A stretch of 5,050 bases of DNA from an uncultured Clostridia bacterium. Its GTDB lineage: Bacteria > Bacillota_A > Clostridia > Oscillospirales > Oscillospiraceae. How positions within the stretch are numbered: position 1 is the first letter of the stretch; every line of letters begins with the position of its first letter. This document shows positions 1 through 4,999 of the stretch, in pieces. Made by a program: the position numbers and the translations under genes. The notes beneath the pieces were generated by a model. The model was not told where the DNA came from and did not search any database. It worked only from the letters and a program-made list of their open reading frames with translations. The stretch lies in assembly GCA_947167435.1 (NCBI GenBank), contig CAMVIC010000136.1, positions 1 to 5,050 of the forward strand, given 5' to 3'.

Positions 1-958
1 TATAATCCAGAAACTCGGTGTCAAAGTCCCGCTCGCCTGCCGGTGTGCCGGGTATGATGGCCGCGGCCCGCTCATCCAGGCGCAGCTCCACGGGGGGCAG
101 GCCCTTCGCCTCCCGCTCCGCGCGCAGTCGCCGCTCCAGCCGGGGCAGAAACTCCGCCGCGATCTCCGGGTTCACCAGCGGGACCTCCGCCGCGTTGCAG
201 ACGGAGGGGCGGCTGGTCTTGGCATTCTCGATGACGGCCAGCGCCTTGTCCTGATCGGCGGAGGCGTCCACATAGATATGGCAGATGCCGGTGCCGGTCT
301 GGATGCAGGGGACCTTGGCGTTCTCCACGCAGCTGCGGATCAGGCCCGCGCCGCCTCTGGGGATCAGCAGGTCGATCAGACCCGCCGCCTCCATCAACTC
401 CCGGGCGCTGCGCCGGTCGGTATCCTCCACAAAGCCCACCAGCTCCGCGGGCAGCCCCGCGTCCTCAAGGCCCAGATGGATGGCCGCGACGATGGCCGCG
501 TTGGAGCGGAAGGCCTCCTTGCCGCCGCGCAGGATCACGGCGTTGCCGGATTTCAGCGCCAGGGCCGCCGCGTCGGAGGTGACGTTGGGGCGGCTTTCAT
601 AGATAATGGCGATCACGCCCAGGGGCACGCCGGTTTTCTCGATGACCATGCCGTTGGGGCGCTCCACCCGGTCCAGCACCTGGCCGACCGGGTCCGGCAG
701 CTGAATCACGTCCCGGATTCCCTGGGCCATGCCCGCGATGCGCGCCTGAGTCAGCGTCAGCCGGTCGATCATCACGGGGCCCAGCCGGTCCCGGGAGGCC
801 TCAATATCCTCGGCGTTTGCCCGCAGGATGTTCTCCTGCTCGCTGATAAGGCGCTCCGCGATCTTCTCCAGCGCCAGGTCCTTCTTTTCCGAGCCGGCCC
901 AGGCCAGGACAGGCGCCGCGGCCTTTGCATCTCGCAAGATATCAATTGTCGCTCTCAT
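1..958 (-). CDS. proA: Gamma-glutamyl phosphate reductase, 3' end off the window
   Basis: This gene encodes the cytoplasmic NADPH-dependent reductase that converts gamma-glutamyl phosphate to glutamate-5-semialdehyde, the second step of proline synthesis. About 319 residues are visible, beginning MRATIDILRDAK; the family is usually about 415-420 residues, so roughly the last 100 lie beyond position 1. The frame is open to the window edge. Family signatures are clear: PLGVIAIIYESRPNV followed by an SDAAALALKSGNAVILRGG stretch (cofactor region), RGGAGLI, IQTGTGICHIYVD, and RPSVCNAAE carrying the expected catalytic cysteine at about residue 254 (codon near 197-199). The ATG at 956-958 is chosen because a GGGAGGA ribosome binding site lies 6 nt upstream and it overlaps the proB stop by 17 bp, consistent with translational coupling. 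The identification is firm; the only defect is truncation by the window. Confidence 0.97.
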   Translation of the reverse strand, partial: MRATIDILRDAKAAAPVLAWAGSEKKDLALEKIAERLISEQENILRANAEDIEASRDRLGPVMIDRLTLTQARIAGMAQGIRDVIQLPDPVGQVLDRVERPNGMVIEKTGVPLGVIAIIYESRPNVTSDAAALALKSGNAVILRGGKEAFRSNAAIVAAIHLGLEDAGLPAELVGFVEDTDRRSARELMEAAGLIDLLIPRGGAGLIRSCVENAKVPCIQTGTGICHIYVDASADQDKALAVIENAKTSRPSVCNAAEVPLVNPEIAAEFLPRLERRLRAEREAKGLPPVELRLDERAAAIIPGTPAGERDFDTEFLDY

Positions 959-1727
959 GCTTTTTCCTCCCTGCAAAACGTGTTCCCACGGCTTCCCCGT
1001 CCATCACCCGATACAGGATGTTCGGCCGGGCGCCGTTTACAATCACCAGTTCTGTCCCCGCCTCCATGCAGATGGCCGCCGCATGCAGCTTGGTGGCCAT
1101 GCCGCCGGTGCCCAGGTCCGAGCCCTTGCCCCCTGCCGCCGCCAGAATCTCCGGCGTCAGCTCCTCCACCCGGGGGATCAGCCGCGCCGTGGGGTCCAGG
1201 CGCGGGTTGGCGGTATACAGTCCGTCAATGTCCGACAGGATGATCAGCACGTCCGCCTGGATGCTCTCGGCCACCAGAGCGGCCAGGGTGTCGTTGTCGC
1301 CCACGGCCACCTCCTCGGTGGCCACGGTGTCGTTCTCGTTGATGACGGGCAGCGCCCCCAGCTCCAGCAGGCGCAGGATGGTGTTGATGAAGTTCCGGTG
1401 CCGCTGCTCGTGCCGCAGGTCCTCCCCCGTCAGCAGAATCTGGGCCACGGTGTGGCTGTACTCGGAAAACTGCCGGTCGTACAGATACATCAGCTCGCAC
1501 TGGCCGATGGCGGCCATGGCCTGCTTGGTGGGCATATCCGCCGGGCGGGCCGGCAGATTCATCTTCCCCACGCCCATGCCGATGGCGCCGGAGGACACCA
1601 GCACCACCTGGTGCCCGGCGTTCTTGATGTCGCTGAGGACCTTGCACAGCTCCTCGATATGGCGGATATTGCTCCGCCCGGTGGCATGGGTCAGGGTAGA
1701 GGTCCCGACCTTCACAACAACTCTCAT
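942..1727 (-). CDS. proB: Glutamate 5-kinase, short form without PUA domain
   Basis: This gene encodes the ATP-dependent kinase that phosphorylates the gamma-carboxyl of glutamate, the first and usually proline-inhibited step of proline synthesis; its unstable product is passed to ProA. The 261-residue protein is a single amino-acid-kinase domain. Visible motifs are VVKVGTSTL (residues 4-12, phosphate-binding lysine 6), SSGAIG (45-50), INENDTV (129-135), GDND (143-146), SDIDGLY (165-171) and GTGGMATK (206-213). The protein ends soon after the kinase fold, so it lacks the C-terminal PUA domain of the roughly 367-residue E. coli enzyme; PUA-less forms are known. The ATG at 1727 has a GAGGGGGA ribosome binding site 6 nt upstream and a good promoter about 35 nt upstream. 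proA follows with a 17-bp overlap. Function is highly certain; whether feedback inhibition is retained cannot be read from the sequence. Confidence 0.97.
   Translation of the reverse strand: MRVVVKVGTSTLTHATGRSNIRHIEELCKVLSDIKNAGHQVVLVSSGAIGMGVGKMNLPARPADMPTKQAMAAIGQCELMYLYDRQFSEYSHTVAQILLTGEDLRHEQRHRNFINTILRLLELGALPVINENDTVATEEVAVGDNDTLAALVAESIQADVLIILSDIDGLYTANPRLDPTARLIPRVEELTPEILAAAGGKGSDLGTGGMATKLHAAAICMEAGTELVIVNGARPNILYRVMDGEAVGTRFAGRKKHESDN
965..971 (-). promoter_or_regulatory. proA ribosome binding site inside proB
   Basis: On the minus strand GGGAGGA sits 6 nt before the proA ATG and lies wholly within the last codons of proB. It fixes the proA start at 958 and supports proB-proA as one transcript. 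Confidence 0.85.
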
Positions 1728-1733
1728 GGGCTT

Positions 1734-1741
1734 TCCCCCTC
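1734..1741 (-). promoter_or_regulatory. proB ribosome binding site
   Basis: GAGGGGGA on the minus strand, 6 nt before the proB ATG. It supports the start at 1727. Confidence 0.8.
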
Positions 1742-1759
1742 ACAATGGCTTCTGGGAGC

Positions 1760-1788
1760 ATTGTACCACAGGCGCCCCCGGAATTCAA
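1760..1788 (-). promoter_or_regulatory. proBA promoter (sigma-70/SigA type)
   Basis: Read on the minus strand there is a -35 TTGAAT (1788-1783), an exact 17-nt spacer, and a -10 TACAAT (1765-1760) preceded by TGG, an extended -10 motif. Transcription should start near 1753, giving a leader of about 25 nt. That leaves no room for a riboswitch or T-box between promoter and gene. The start point is inferred from the motifs. Confidence 0.75.
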
Positions 1789-1834
1789 CACAGTACAGCG
1801 GCAAAGCTGCGGGCATGGTGCAGGGTCTGCGGGC

Positions 1835-1856
1835 GGGACGTCCAGGAGGCCGTCCC
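1835..1856. repeat. Short inverted repeat near proB promoter
   Basis: GGGACG pairs with CGTCCC and, after one mismatch, CC pairs with GG around an AGGA loop (8 of 9 positions). There is no T-run on either side, so it is not an intrinsic terminator. It lies about 45 bp upstream of the proBA -35 box. Confidence 0.5.
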
Positions 1857-1891
1857 CTACAAACAGGGCGGAAATTTCCCTTCTCTCCGCA

Positions 1892-1916
1892 GGCGGGCGG
1901 ATATCATCCGCCCGCC
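1892..1916. repeat. Perfect 11-bp GC palindrome
   Basis: GGCGGGCGGAT at 1892-1902 is the exact reverse complement of 1906-1916, with a 3-nt ATC loop. Neither flank has a T-run, so termination is unlikely. It is part of the intergenic repeat cluster. Confidence 0.7.
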
Positions 1917-1920
1917 CCAC

Positions 1921-1938
1921 CTTGGCTCGCCCCGCGCA
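1921..1938 (-). repeat. 18-bp repeat, copy 1 (inverted relative to copy 2)
   Basis: On the minus strand this reads TGCGCGGGGCGAGCCAAG, identical over all 18 bases to plus-strand positions 2411-2428. The similarity continues weakly on both sides. Two exact copies on opposite strands about 470 bp apart suggest that both halves of the intergenic region derive from the same repeat family. Confidence 0.75.
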
Positions 1939-1945
1939 CGGGAAG

Positions 1946-1986
1946 GCTGGGGAGCCGCTGCCTGTGGCAGGAGGAGGCGACCCAGC
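1946..1986. repeat. Possible nested stem-loop
   Basis: GCTGGG (1946-1951) pairs with CCCAGC (1981-1986), and an inner CTGCC-TGT-GGCAG hairpin lies at 1958-1970. The intervening bases pair poorly. This is weak alone; it is noted because it abuts the longer stem at 1995-2048. Confidence 0.3.
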
Positions 1987-1994
1987 ATTCCGCA

Positions 1995-2048
1995 GCGGTC
2001 GAAAAATGCAAGGAATAGCGTAAGCCCGCAGCATTTTTCGGGCACCGC
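1995..2048. repeat. Long interrupted stem-loop
   Basis: A perfect 10-bp stem, CGAAAAATGC (2000-2009) with GCATTTTTCG (2031-2040), is extended outward by GCGGT (1995-1999) pairing with ACCGC (2044-2048) across a 3-nt GGC bulge. The loop is 21 nt. The pairing could form on either strand. It may be a structured RNA or simply part of a repeat element; no RNA family was recognised. Confidence 0.5.
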
Positions 2049-2179
2049 AAGGCGGGCAAGGAGCTGGCGCGCAGCGCCTGAGAGGGGCCGCGGGAAATTC
2101 GGAATGATGAATGCGGAATTCGGGCCGAATGTCCGGCCCTGCACCGTGTCCGCGGGCGATGTGCTTCCCCGGGGAGAAT

Positions 2180-2209
2180 CCAAAGAGGGGGCCGCAGCCC
2201 CCTCCTTGG
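2180..2209 (-). repeat. 13-bp GC-rich hairpin
   Basis: Arms 2180-2192 and 2197-2209 pair over 13 positions around a 4-nt loop. The single non-Watson-Crick pair (2184/2205) is A-C on the plus strand but G-U in a minus-strand RNA, so the RNA fold is complete only from the minus strand. There is no T-run next to it. Confidence 0.65.
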
Positions 2210-2229
2210 CCGTTTCAATTAGGGAGGTT

Positions 2230-2267
2230 CTTAGGAGGGGAAGAAAGCGGAATCTTCCCCTCCTAAG
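2230..2267. repeat. Perfect 15-bp inverted repeat
   Basis: CTTAGGAGGGGAAGA (2230-2244) is the exact reverse complement of 2253-2267, with an 8-nt loop AAGCGGAA. No T-run follows on either strand. One arm contains an AGGAGG-like word, which mimics a ribosome binding site but has no gene behind it. Confidence 0.75.
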
Positions 2268-2277
2268 CGGTTCTTTC

Positions 2278-2305
2278 CTCCCTTTCTTGACGCCAAGAAA
2301 GGGAG
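2278..2305. repeat. Perfect 12-bp inverted repeat
   Basis: CTCCCTTTCTTG (2278-2289) and its exact reverse complement (2294-2305) flank a 4-nt ACGC loop. It lies only 10 bp after the previous palindrome, in the style of clustered REP-like units. Confidence 0.75.
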
Positions 2306-2410
2306 CCGCCGGAGGCAGTCCCGGCGTAAACCCTGTACCATGTCCACGGGCCGTCCGGGAGCATCACGACGCGCGGGAAGCGTGCGCCGATCAAAGCTTT
2401 GCTCCCGCCC

Positions 2411-2428
2411 TGCGCGGGGCGAGCCAAG
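2411..2428 (+). repeat. 18-bp repeat, copy 2
   Basis: TGCGCGGGGCGAGCCAAG on the plus strand, the same sequence as minus-strand 1938-1921. It lies just inside the right arm of the putative element. Confidence 0.75.
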
Positions 2429-2483
2429 AGGGCGGTCAAATCAATTCCGAATTCCACACTCCAAATTCCAAATTTCCAGATGT

Positions 2484-2505
2484 TTCCTTAATGAAAATTA
2501 AGGAA
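2484..2505. repeat. 9-bp hairpin with GAAA loop upstream of the CAP-gene promoter
   Basis: TTCCTTAAT (2484-2492) pairs perfectly with ATTAAGGAA (2497-2505) across a GAAA loop. It lies about 30 bp upstream of the -35 box. It could be a protein-binding palindrome or a remnant of the repeat cluster; it lacks the T-run of a terminator. Confidence 0.5.
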
Positions 2506-2510
2506 TTCCT

Positions 2511-2532
2511 GCCCCGTCGATCCGGTCGGGGC
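2511..2532 (+). repeat. 6-bp GC stem abutting the -35 box
   Basis: GCCCCG (2511-2516) pairs with CGGGGC (2527-2532), followed on the plus strand by a T-rich but interrupted stretch, GTTGATTTT. It resembles a weak terminator for any transcript coming from the left, and it touches the -35 box that starts at 2534. Confidence 0.35.
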
Positions 2533-2533
2533 G

Positions 2534-2562
2534 TTGATTTTATGGAAAAGCTGTGCTATGAT
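2534..2562 (+). promoter_or_regulatory. Promoter of the CAP-protein gene
   Basis: A -35 TTGATT (2534-2539), an exact 17-nt spacer and a -10 TATGAT (2557-2562) preceded by TGC (extended -10). Transcription is predicted near 2569, giving a leader of about 27 nt. The design closely matches the proBA promoter and points to the main vegetative sigma factor. Confidence 0.75.
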
Positions 2563-2580
2563 ACACTTAACATAATATGT

Positions 2581-2588
2581 AAGGGGGA
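2581..2588 (+). promoter_or_regulatory. Ribosome binding site of the CAP-protein gene
   Basis: AAGGGGGA ends 7 nt before the ATG at 2596. It decides the start: the frame is open far upstream to about 925, but only this ATG has a ribosome binding site, a promoter and a signal peptide. Confidence 0.85.
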
Positions 2589-2595
2589 CTGCACA

Positions 2596-4422
2596 ATGAA
2601 ACTGCAGAAACGGATACTCGCAGTGGTCCTGATGCTGGTGCTTCTGTTTTCTGCCCTCCCTGCGGAAAGCGCCTTTGCCGCCGGAAGCGGATGGCGGCAG
2701 GAGGGCTCCACCTGGTATTACGACCGCAACGGCTCGCCGGTGACCGGCTGGCAGAAAATCAGCAACAAGTGGTATTACTTCGCCTCTGACGGCGCCATGC
2801 AGACGGGCCTGCAGAGCATCAGCGGAAAATACTACTTCATGTCTTCAAACGGTGACATGCAGACCGGTTGGCAGCAGGTCGGCGGCAAGTGGTATTACTT
2901 CCTGTCCGACGGCGCGGCCGGCACCGGCTGGCAGAAGATCGGCGGCAAGTGGTACTATTTCAACACAAGCGGCGTCATGCAGACCGGCAAGCTGACGGTG
3001 GACGGCAAGACCTATTTCCTCACCGACAGCGGCGCCATGTTCTCCGGCTGGAAGCAGGAGGGCGGCAAGTGGTTCTACTACAGCCACAGCGGCGGCGCCA
3101 TGCAGACCGGCTGGCAGCAGATCGGCGGCAAGTGGTATTACTTCGACGGCAGCGGCGTCATGCAGACCGGCGTGATTACCATCAACGGCAAGACCTATCA
3201 CCTGCGGGATGACGGCTCCATGCAGACCGGCTGGATACAGCAGGGCGGCAAGTGGTACTACCTGGACGACAACAGCGGCGTGGCCGTCACCGGCTGGCAC
3301 CAGATCAAGGGCACCTGGTACTACTTCGATTCCACCGGCGCCATGCGCACGGGCCTTGTGAAGATCGGCAGCAAGCTGTTCTACCTGGCCGACAGCGGCG
3401 CCATGCAGACCGGCTGGCACAAGGTGGGCAGCTACTGGTACTTCTTCCGCGCCGACGGCTCCGCGGCCAGCGGCTGGCTCAAGGACGGCAACAGCTGGTT
3501 CTGCCTGGATTCCAACTTCCACATGCTGACCGGCTGGTGGAACGTGGGCGGCAAGCCTCACTTCTTCCGCAACAGCGGCGCCTACGACCCCTCCGCCACC
3601 ACCAGCAAGAGTGCCTCCGAGCTGCCCGCAGCCTCCGGCGTCAGCGCCTTTGAGGGCTGGGTCATGTGCGACGGCAAGTGGTACTATGTGAACAACGGCA
3701 CCACCCTGAAGGGCCTGAAGAAGCTCAACGGCAAGTGGTATTACTTCAACAGCAGCGGCTGGCAGAAGATCAACGGCGTCTGGAACTTCTTCGACTCCAC
3801 CGGCGCCCGGGTGCAGAACGGCTGGGCCCAGTCCGGCAGCAACTGGTACTATCTGGACGCCGACGGCAAGATCAGCTACGGCTGGGTGCAGAACAACGGC
3901 AACTGGTACTATATGGATCCCTCCAGCGGCGTCATGCAGACCGGCCTGAAGGTGATCAGCGGCACGGCTTACTACTTCAACGCCGACGGCAGCATGGTCA
4001 ACAATCCCGAGAGCCGGGAGCCCAGGGTATACTCCGGCTCCGACGAGATTATCTCCGCCGGTGTGCTCAACCTCATCAACCAGCAGCGCAGCGCCTCCGG
4101 GCGCCCCGCCCTGCGCTACGCAACCGAGATTCAGGATCAGGCGAACCTGCGCGCCAGGGAGTGCGCGGTGCTCCTGTCCCACACCCGTCCCAACCACACC
4201 TCCTACACCACCGTGCTTGCCGGCATCAGCTACTACACGGCAGGGGAGAACGTGGGCTGCCTGACCCGCAACCGCACCGCAAGCCACATGGTAGAGTCCT
4301 GGGCCAGCGTACCCGCCTCCCGGGCCCAGATGGTCAGCGGCAGCTATGATTCCGTGGCCGTGGGCACCTACGTGGATCCCAAGACCGGCAACCTCTACGT
4401 GGTGACCCTCTTCCTGGGCTGA
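2596..4422 (+). CDS. Secreted wall-binding-repeat protein with C-terminal CAP domain
   Basis: A 608-residue exported protein. Residues 1-29 are a signal peptide: basic KLQKR, a Leu/Val-rich core, and an AFAA cleavage region. Residues 30 to about 471 are 21 aromatic repeats of about 20 residues (pattern GW..., GKWYYF, MQTG), the choline/cell-wall-binding repeat family (CW_binding_1 type), interrupted by a Ser/Ala/Thr linker at about 329-353. Residues about 485-608 are a CAP (SCP/PR1-like, YkwD-type) domain: LNLINQQR, then RARECAVLLSHTRP (Glu522, His529), GENVG (Glu551), MVESW, and a final YVVTLFLG. The second conserved His, expected in the SPGHR-like motif, appears to be Ser575. There is no LPXTG motif or C-terminal membrane helix, so attachment is presumably non-covalent through the repeats to teichoic acid, choline or glycan; the ligand is unknown. 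The function of bacterial CAP domains is poorly defined. The start is fixed by promoter, ribosome binding site and signal peptide. Confidence 0.92.
   Translation: MKLQKRILAVVLMLVLLFSALPAESAFAAGSGWRQEGSTWYYDRNGSPVTGWQKISNKWYYFASDGAMQTGLQSISGKYYFMSSNGDMQTGWQQVGGKWYYFLSDGAAGTGWQKIGGKWYYFNTSGVMQTGKLTVDGKTYFLTDSGAMFSGWKQEGGKWFYYSHSGGAMQTGWQQIGGKWYYFDGSGVMQTGVITINGKTYHLRDDGSMQTGWIQQGGKWYYLDDNSGVAVTGWHQIKGTWYYFDSTGAMRTGLVKIGSKLFYLADSGAMQTGWHKVGSYWYFFRADGSAASGWLKDGNSWFCLDSNFHMLTGWWNVGGKPHFFRNSGAYDPSATTSKSASELPAASGVSAFEGWVMCDGKWYYVNNGTTLKGLKKLNGKWYYFNSSGWQKINGVWNFFDSTGARVQNGWAQSGSNWYYLDADGKISYGWVQNNGNWYYMDPSSGVMQTGLKVISGTAYYFNADGSMVNNPESREPRVYSGSDEIISAGVLNLINQQRSASGRPALRYATEIQDQANLRARECAVLLSHTRPNHTSYTTVLAGISYYTAGENVGCLTRNRTASHMVESWASVPASRAQMVSGSYDSVAVGTYVDPKTGNLYVVTLFLG
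2683..4008 (+). repeat. Coding tandem repeats, 21 units of about 60 bp
   Basis: The DNA encoding residues 30-471 repeats at about 60 bp, with near-identical stretches such as GGCGGCAAGTGGTATTACTT at 2881 and 3124, and ATGCAGAC-GG (MQTG) in eight copies. Units 3, 6, 9 and 12 lack the leading Gly-Trp and begin GL, GK, GV and GL instead, giving a three-unit (about 180 bp) higher-order period in the first half. Unit 17 is only about 15 residues long. Such DNA can gain or lose units by recombination or slippage. Confidence 0.9.
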
Positions 4423-4449
4423 GCCGGGGAGAGAACACAGACAAGCGAA

Positions 4450-4474
4450 CCGGGCCGCGCCCGCCGCGGCCCGG
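4450..4474 (+). repeat. Perfect 10-bp GC hairpin between the CAP gene and ridA
   Basis: CCGGGCCGCG (4450-4459) pairs exactly with CGCGGCCCGG (4465-4474) around a 5-nt loop, 28 bp after the CAP-gene stop. No T-run follows (GCATCAG), so it is not a standard intrinsic terminator. It may slow transcription, protect the upstream mRNA 3' end, or be incidental. Confidence 0.55.
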
Positions 4475-4491
4475 GCATCAGAAGGCACAAG

Positions 4492-4499
4492 AAAGGGAG
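4492..4499 (+). promoter_or_regulatory. ridA ribosome binding site
   Basis: AAAGGGAG ends 7 nt before the ridA ATG at 4507. No clear -35/-10 pair is visible in the 84-bp gap before the gene. Confidence 0.8.
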
Positions 4500-4506
4500 T
4501 AATCAG

Positions 4507-4878
4507 ATGAAAACGGTTTCCACCGACAAGGCGCCCGCCGCCATCGGCCCCTATTCCCAGGCCCAGATCACGGGCGGCCTGGTCTATACCTCCGGCCAGA
4601 TCGCCATCGACCCCGCCACCGGAGAGCTGGTTCAGGGGCTTGAGGCCCAGGCCCATCAGGTCTTCAAAAACCTGAGCAATCTGCTGCAGGCCGCCGGCAG
4701 CGACATGAGCAAGGTGATCAAGACCACGGTCTTCATCCGCCACATGGACGATTTCGCCGCCGTCAACGCCATCTATGCCCAGTATTTCACCGAGCCCTAT
4801 CCCGCCCGCTCCTGCGTGGAGGTGGGCCACCTGCCCAAGGACGCGCTGCTGGAGTGCGAGGCAATCGCGGAACTGTAA
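4507..4878 (+). CDS. ridA: 2-iminobutanoate/2-iminopropanoate deaminase (RidA family)
   Basis: A 123-residue cytoplasmic protein of the RidA/YjgF/UK114 family, usually a homotrimer. It hydrolyses reactive enamine/imine intermediates released by PLP enzymes such as threonine dehydratase to 2-ketoacids and ammonia, protecting other PLP enzymes from damage. It is full length for the family. Diagnostic features are AIGPYSQA near the start (Tyr16), YTSGQIAID (Ser29-Gly30), and the C-terminal signature PARSCVEVGHLPKDALLECEA with the catalytic arginine at residue 101 and Glu118. The ATG has a good ribosome binding site. The gene lies 84 bp downstream of the CAP-protein gene on the same strand; co-transcription is possible but no functional link is apparent. 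The RidA subfamily is supported by the conserved Arg; the exact physiological substrate is inferred. Confidence 0.95.
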   Translation: MKTVSTDKAPAAIGPYSQAQITGGLVYTSGQIAIDPATGELVQGLEAQAHQVFKNLSNLLQAAGSDMSKVIKTTVFIRHMDDFAAVNAIYAQYFTEPYPARSCVEVGHLPKDALLECEAIAEL

Positions 4879-4897
4879 GATAACGAGACAAGCACAG

Positions 4898-4923
4898 ACC
4901 GCCGGACGAAAACGCCCGGCGGT
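4898..4923 (+). terminator. Terminator-like hairpin after ridA
   Basis: ACCGCCGG (4898-4905) pairs with CCGGCGGT (4916-4923); after one mismatch two more C-G pairs close an AAAA loop. It starts 19 bp after the ridA stop. The following TAAGCTTTCG is only weakly T-rich, so termination may be inefficient or factor-dependent. Confidence 0.45.
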
Positions 4924-4963
4924 TAAGCTTTCGACAAACCTGAATTCAAATAGCCTCGCAGAG

Positions 4964-4987
4964 TTTTTCGCCTCGCAAGGCGAAAAA
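4964..4987. repeat. Perfect 10-bp hairpin, T-rich 5' arm
   Basis: TTTTTCGCCT (4964-4973) is the exact reverse complement of 4978-4987, with a CGCA loop. The T-run is on the 5' arm and the A-run on the 3' arm on both strands, the reverse of an intrinsic terminator. No gene was found in 4924-5050. Confidence 0.65.
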
Positions 4988-4999
4988 TCAATCGGAATC

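Larger units (their letters stand above)
2093..2477. mobile_element. Putative MITE-like element bounded by imperfect inverted repeats
   Basis: Positions 2093-2123 and 2447-2477 are inverted copies of each other at 25 of 31 positions, both built around GAATTC and AAATTTCC-like words. The 385 bp between and including them contain three further strong palindromes (2180-2209, 2230-2267, 2278-2305) and no transposase or other credible gene. That fits a small non-autonomous element or compound intergenic repeat. No clear target-site duplication is visible next to the arms, so the boundaries and the mobility are inference. Confidence 0.4.
1789..2533. other. Gene-free, repeat-rich intergenic region
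   Basis: About 745 bp between the divergent promoters of proBA and the CAP-protein gene. Short open frames occur on both strands, but none has a convincing ribosome binding site plus family-like protein, and several cross the palindromes. The segment instead holds at least seven inverted repeats, a pair of distant 31-bp inverted arms and an 18-bp sequence present on both strands. Both neighbouring promoters lie outside the repeats, so the material appears inserted between intact genes. My reading is a cluster of small intergenic repeat elements; no transposase is present. Confidence 0.7.

Noticed and set aside
1727..1760. T-box or riboswitch in the proB leader
   Set aside because: The predicted leader is only about 25 nt, too short for such an element.
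278..2023. Plus-strand open frames over proA and proB
   Set aside because: Low-complexity Arg/Pro/Gln/His-rich translations antisense to two clearly identified genes.
1857..2457. Small minus-strand frames of 64-108 codons in the intergenic region
   Set aside because: No convincing ribosome binding site, translations run through palindromes, and the frames overlap each other. The 64-codon frame at 2263-2457 is the most protein-like but coincides with the right half of the repeat element.
925..2595. Upstream extension of the CAP-protein frame
   Set aside because: The frame is open through proB's antisense strand and the intergenic repeats, but the promoter, ribosome binding site and signal peptide all place the start at 2596.
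2683..4008. Regular 60-bp repeats considered as a CRISPR array
   Set aside because: The repeats are in frame, encode a known wall-binding motif and have no unique spacers between constant repeats.
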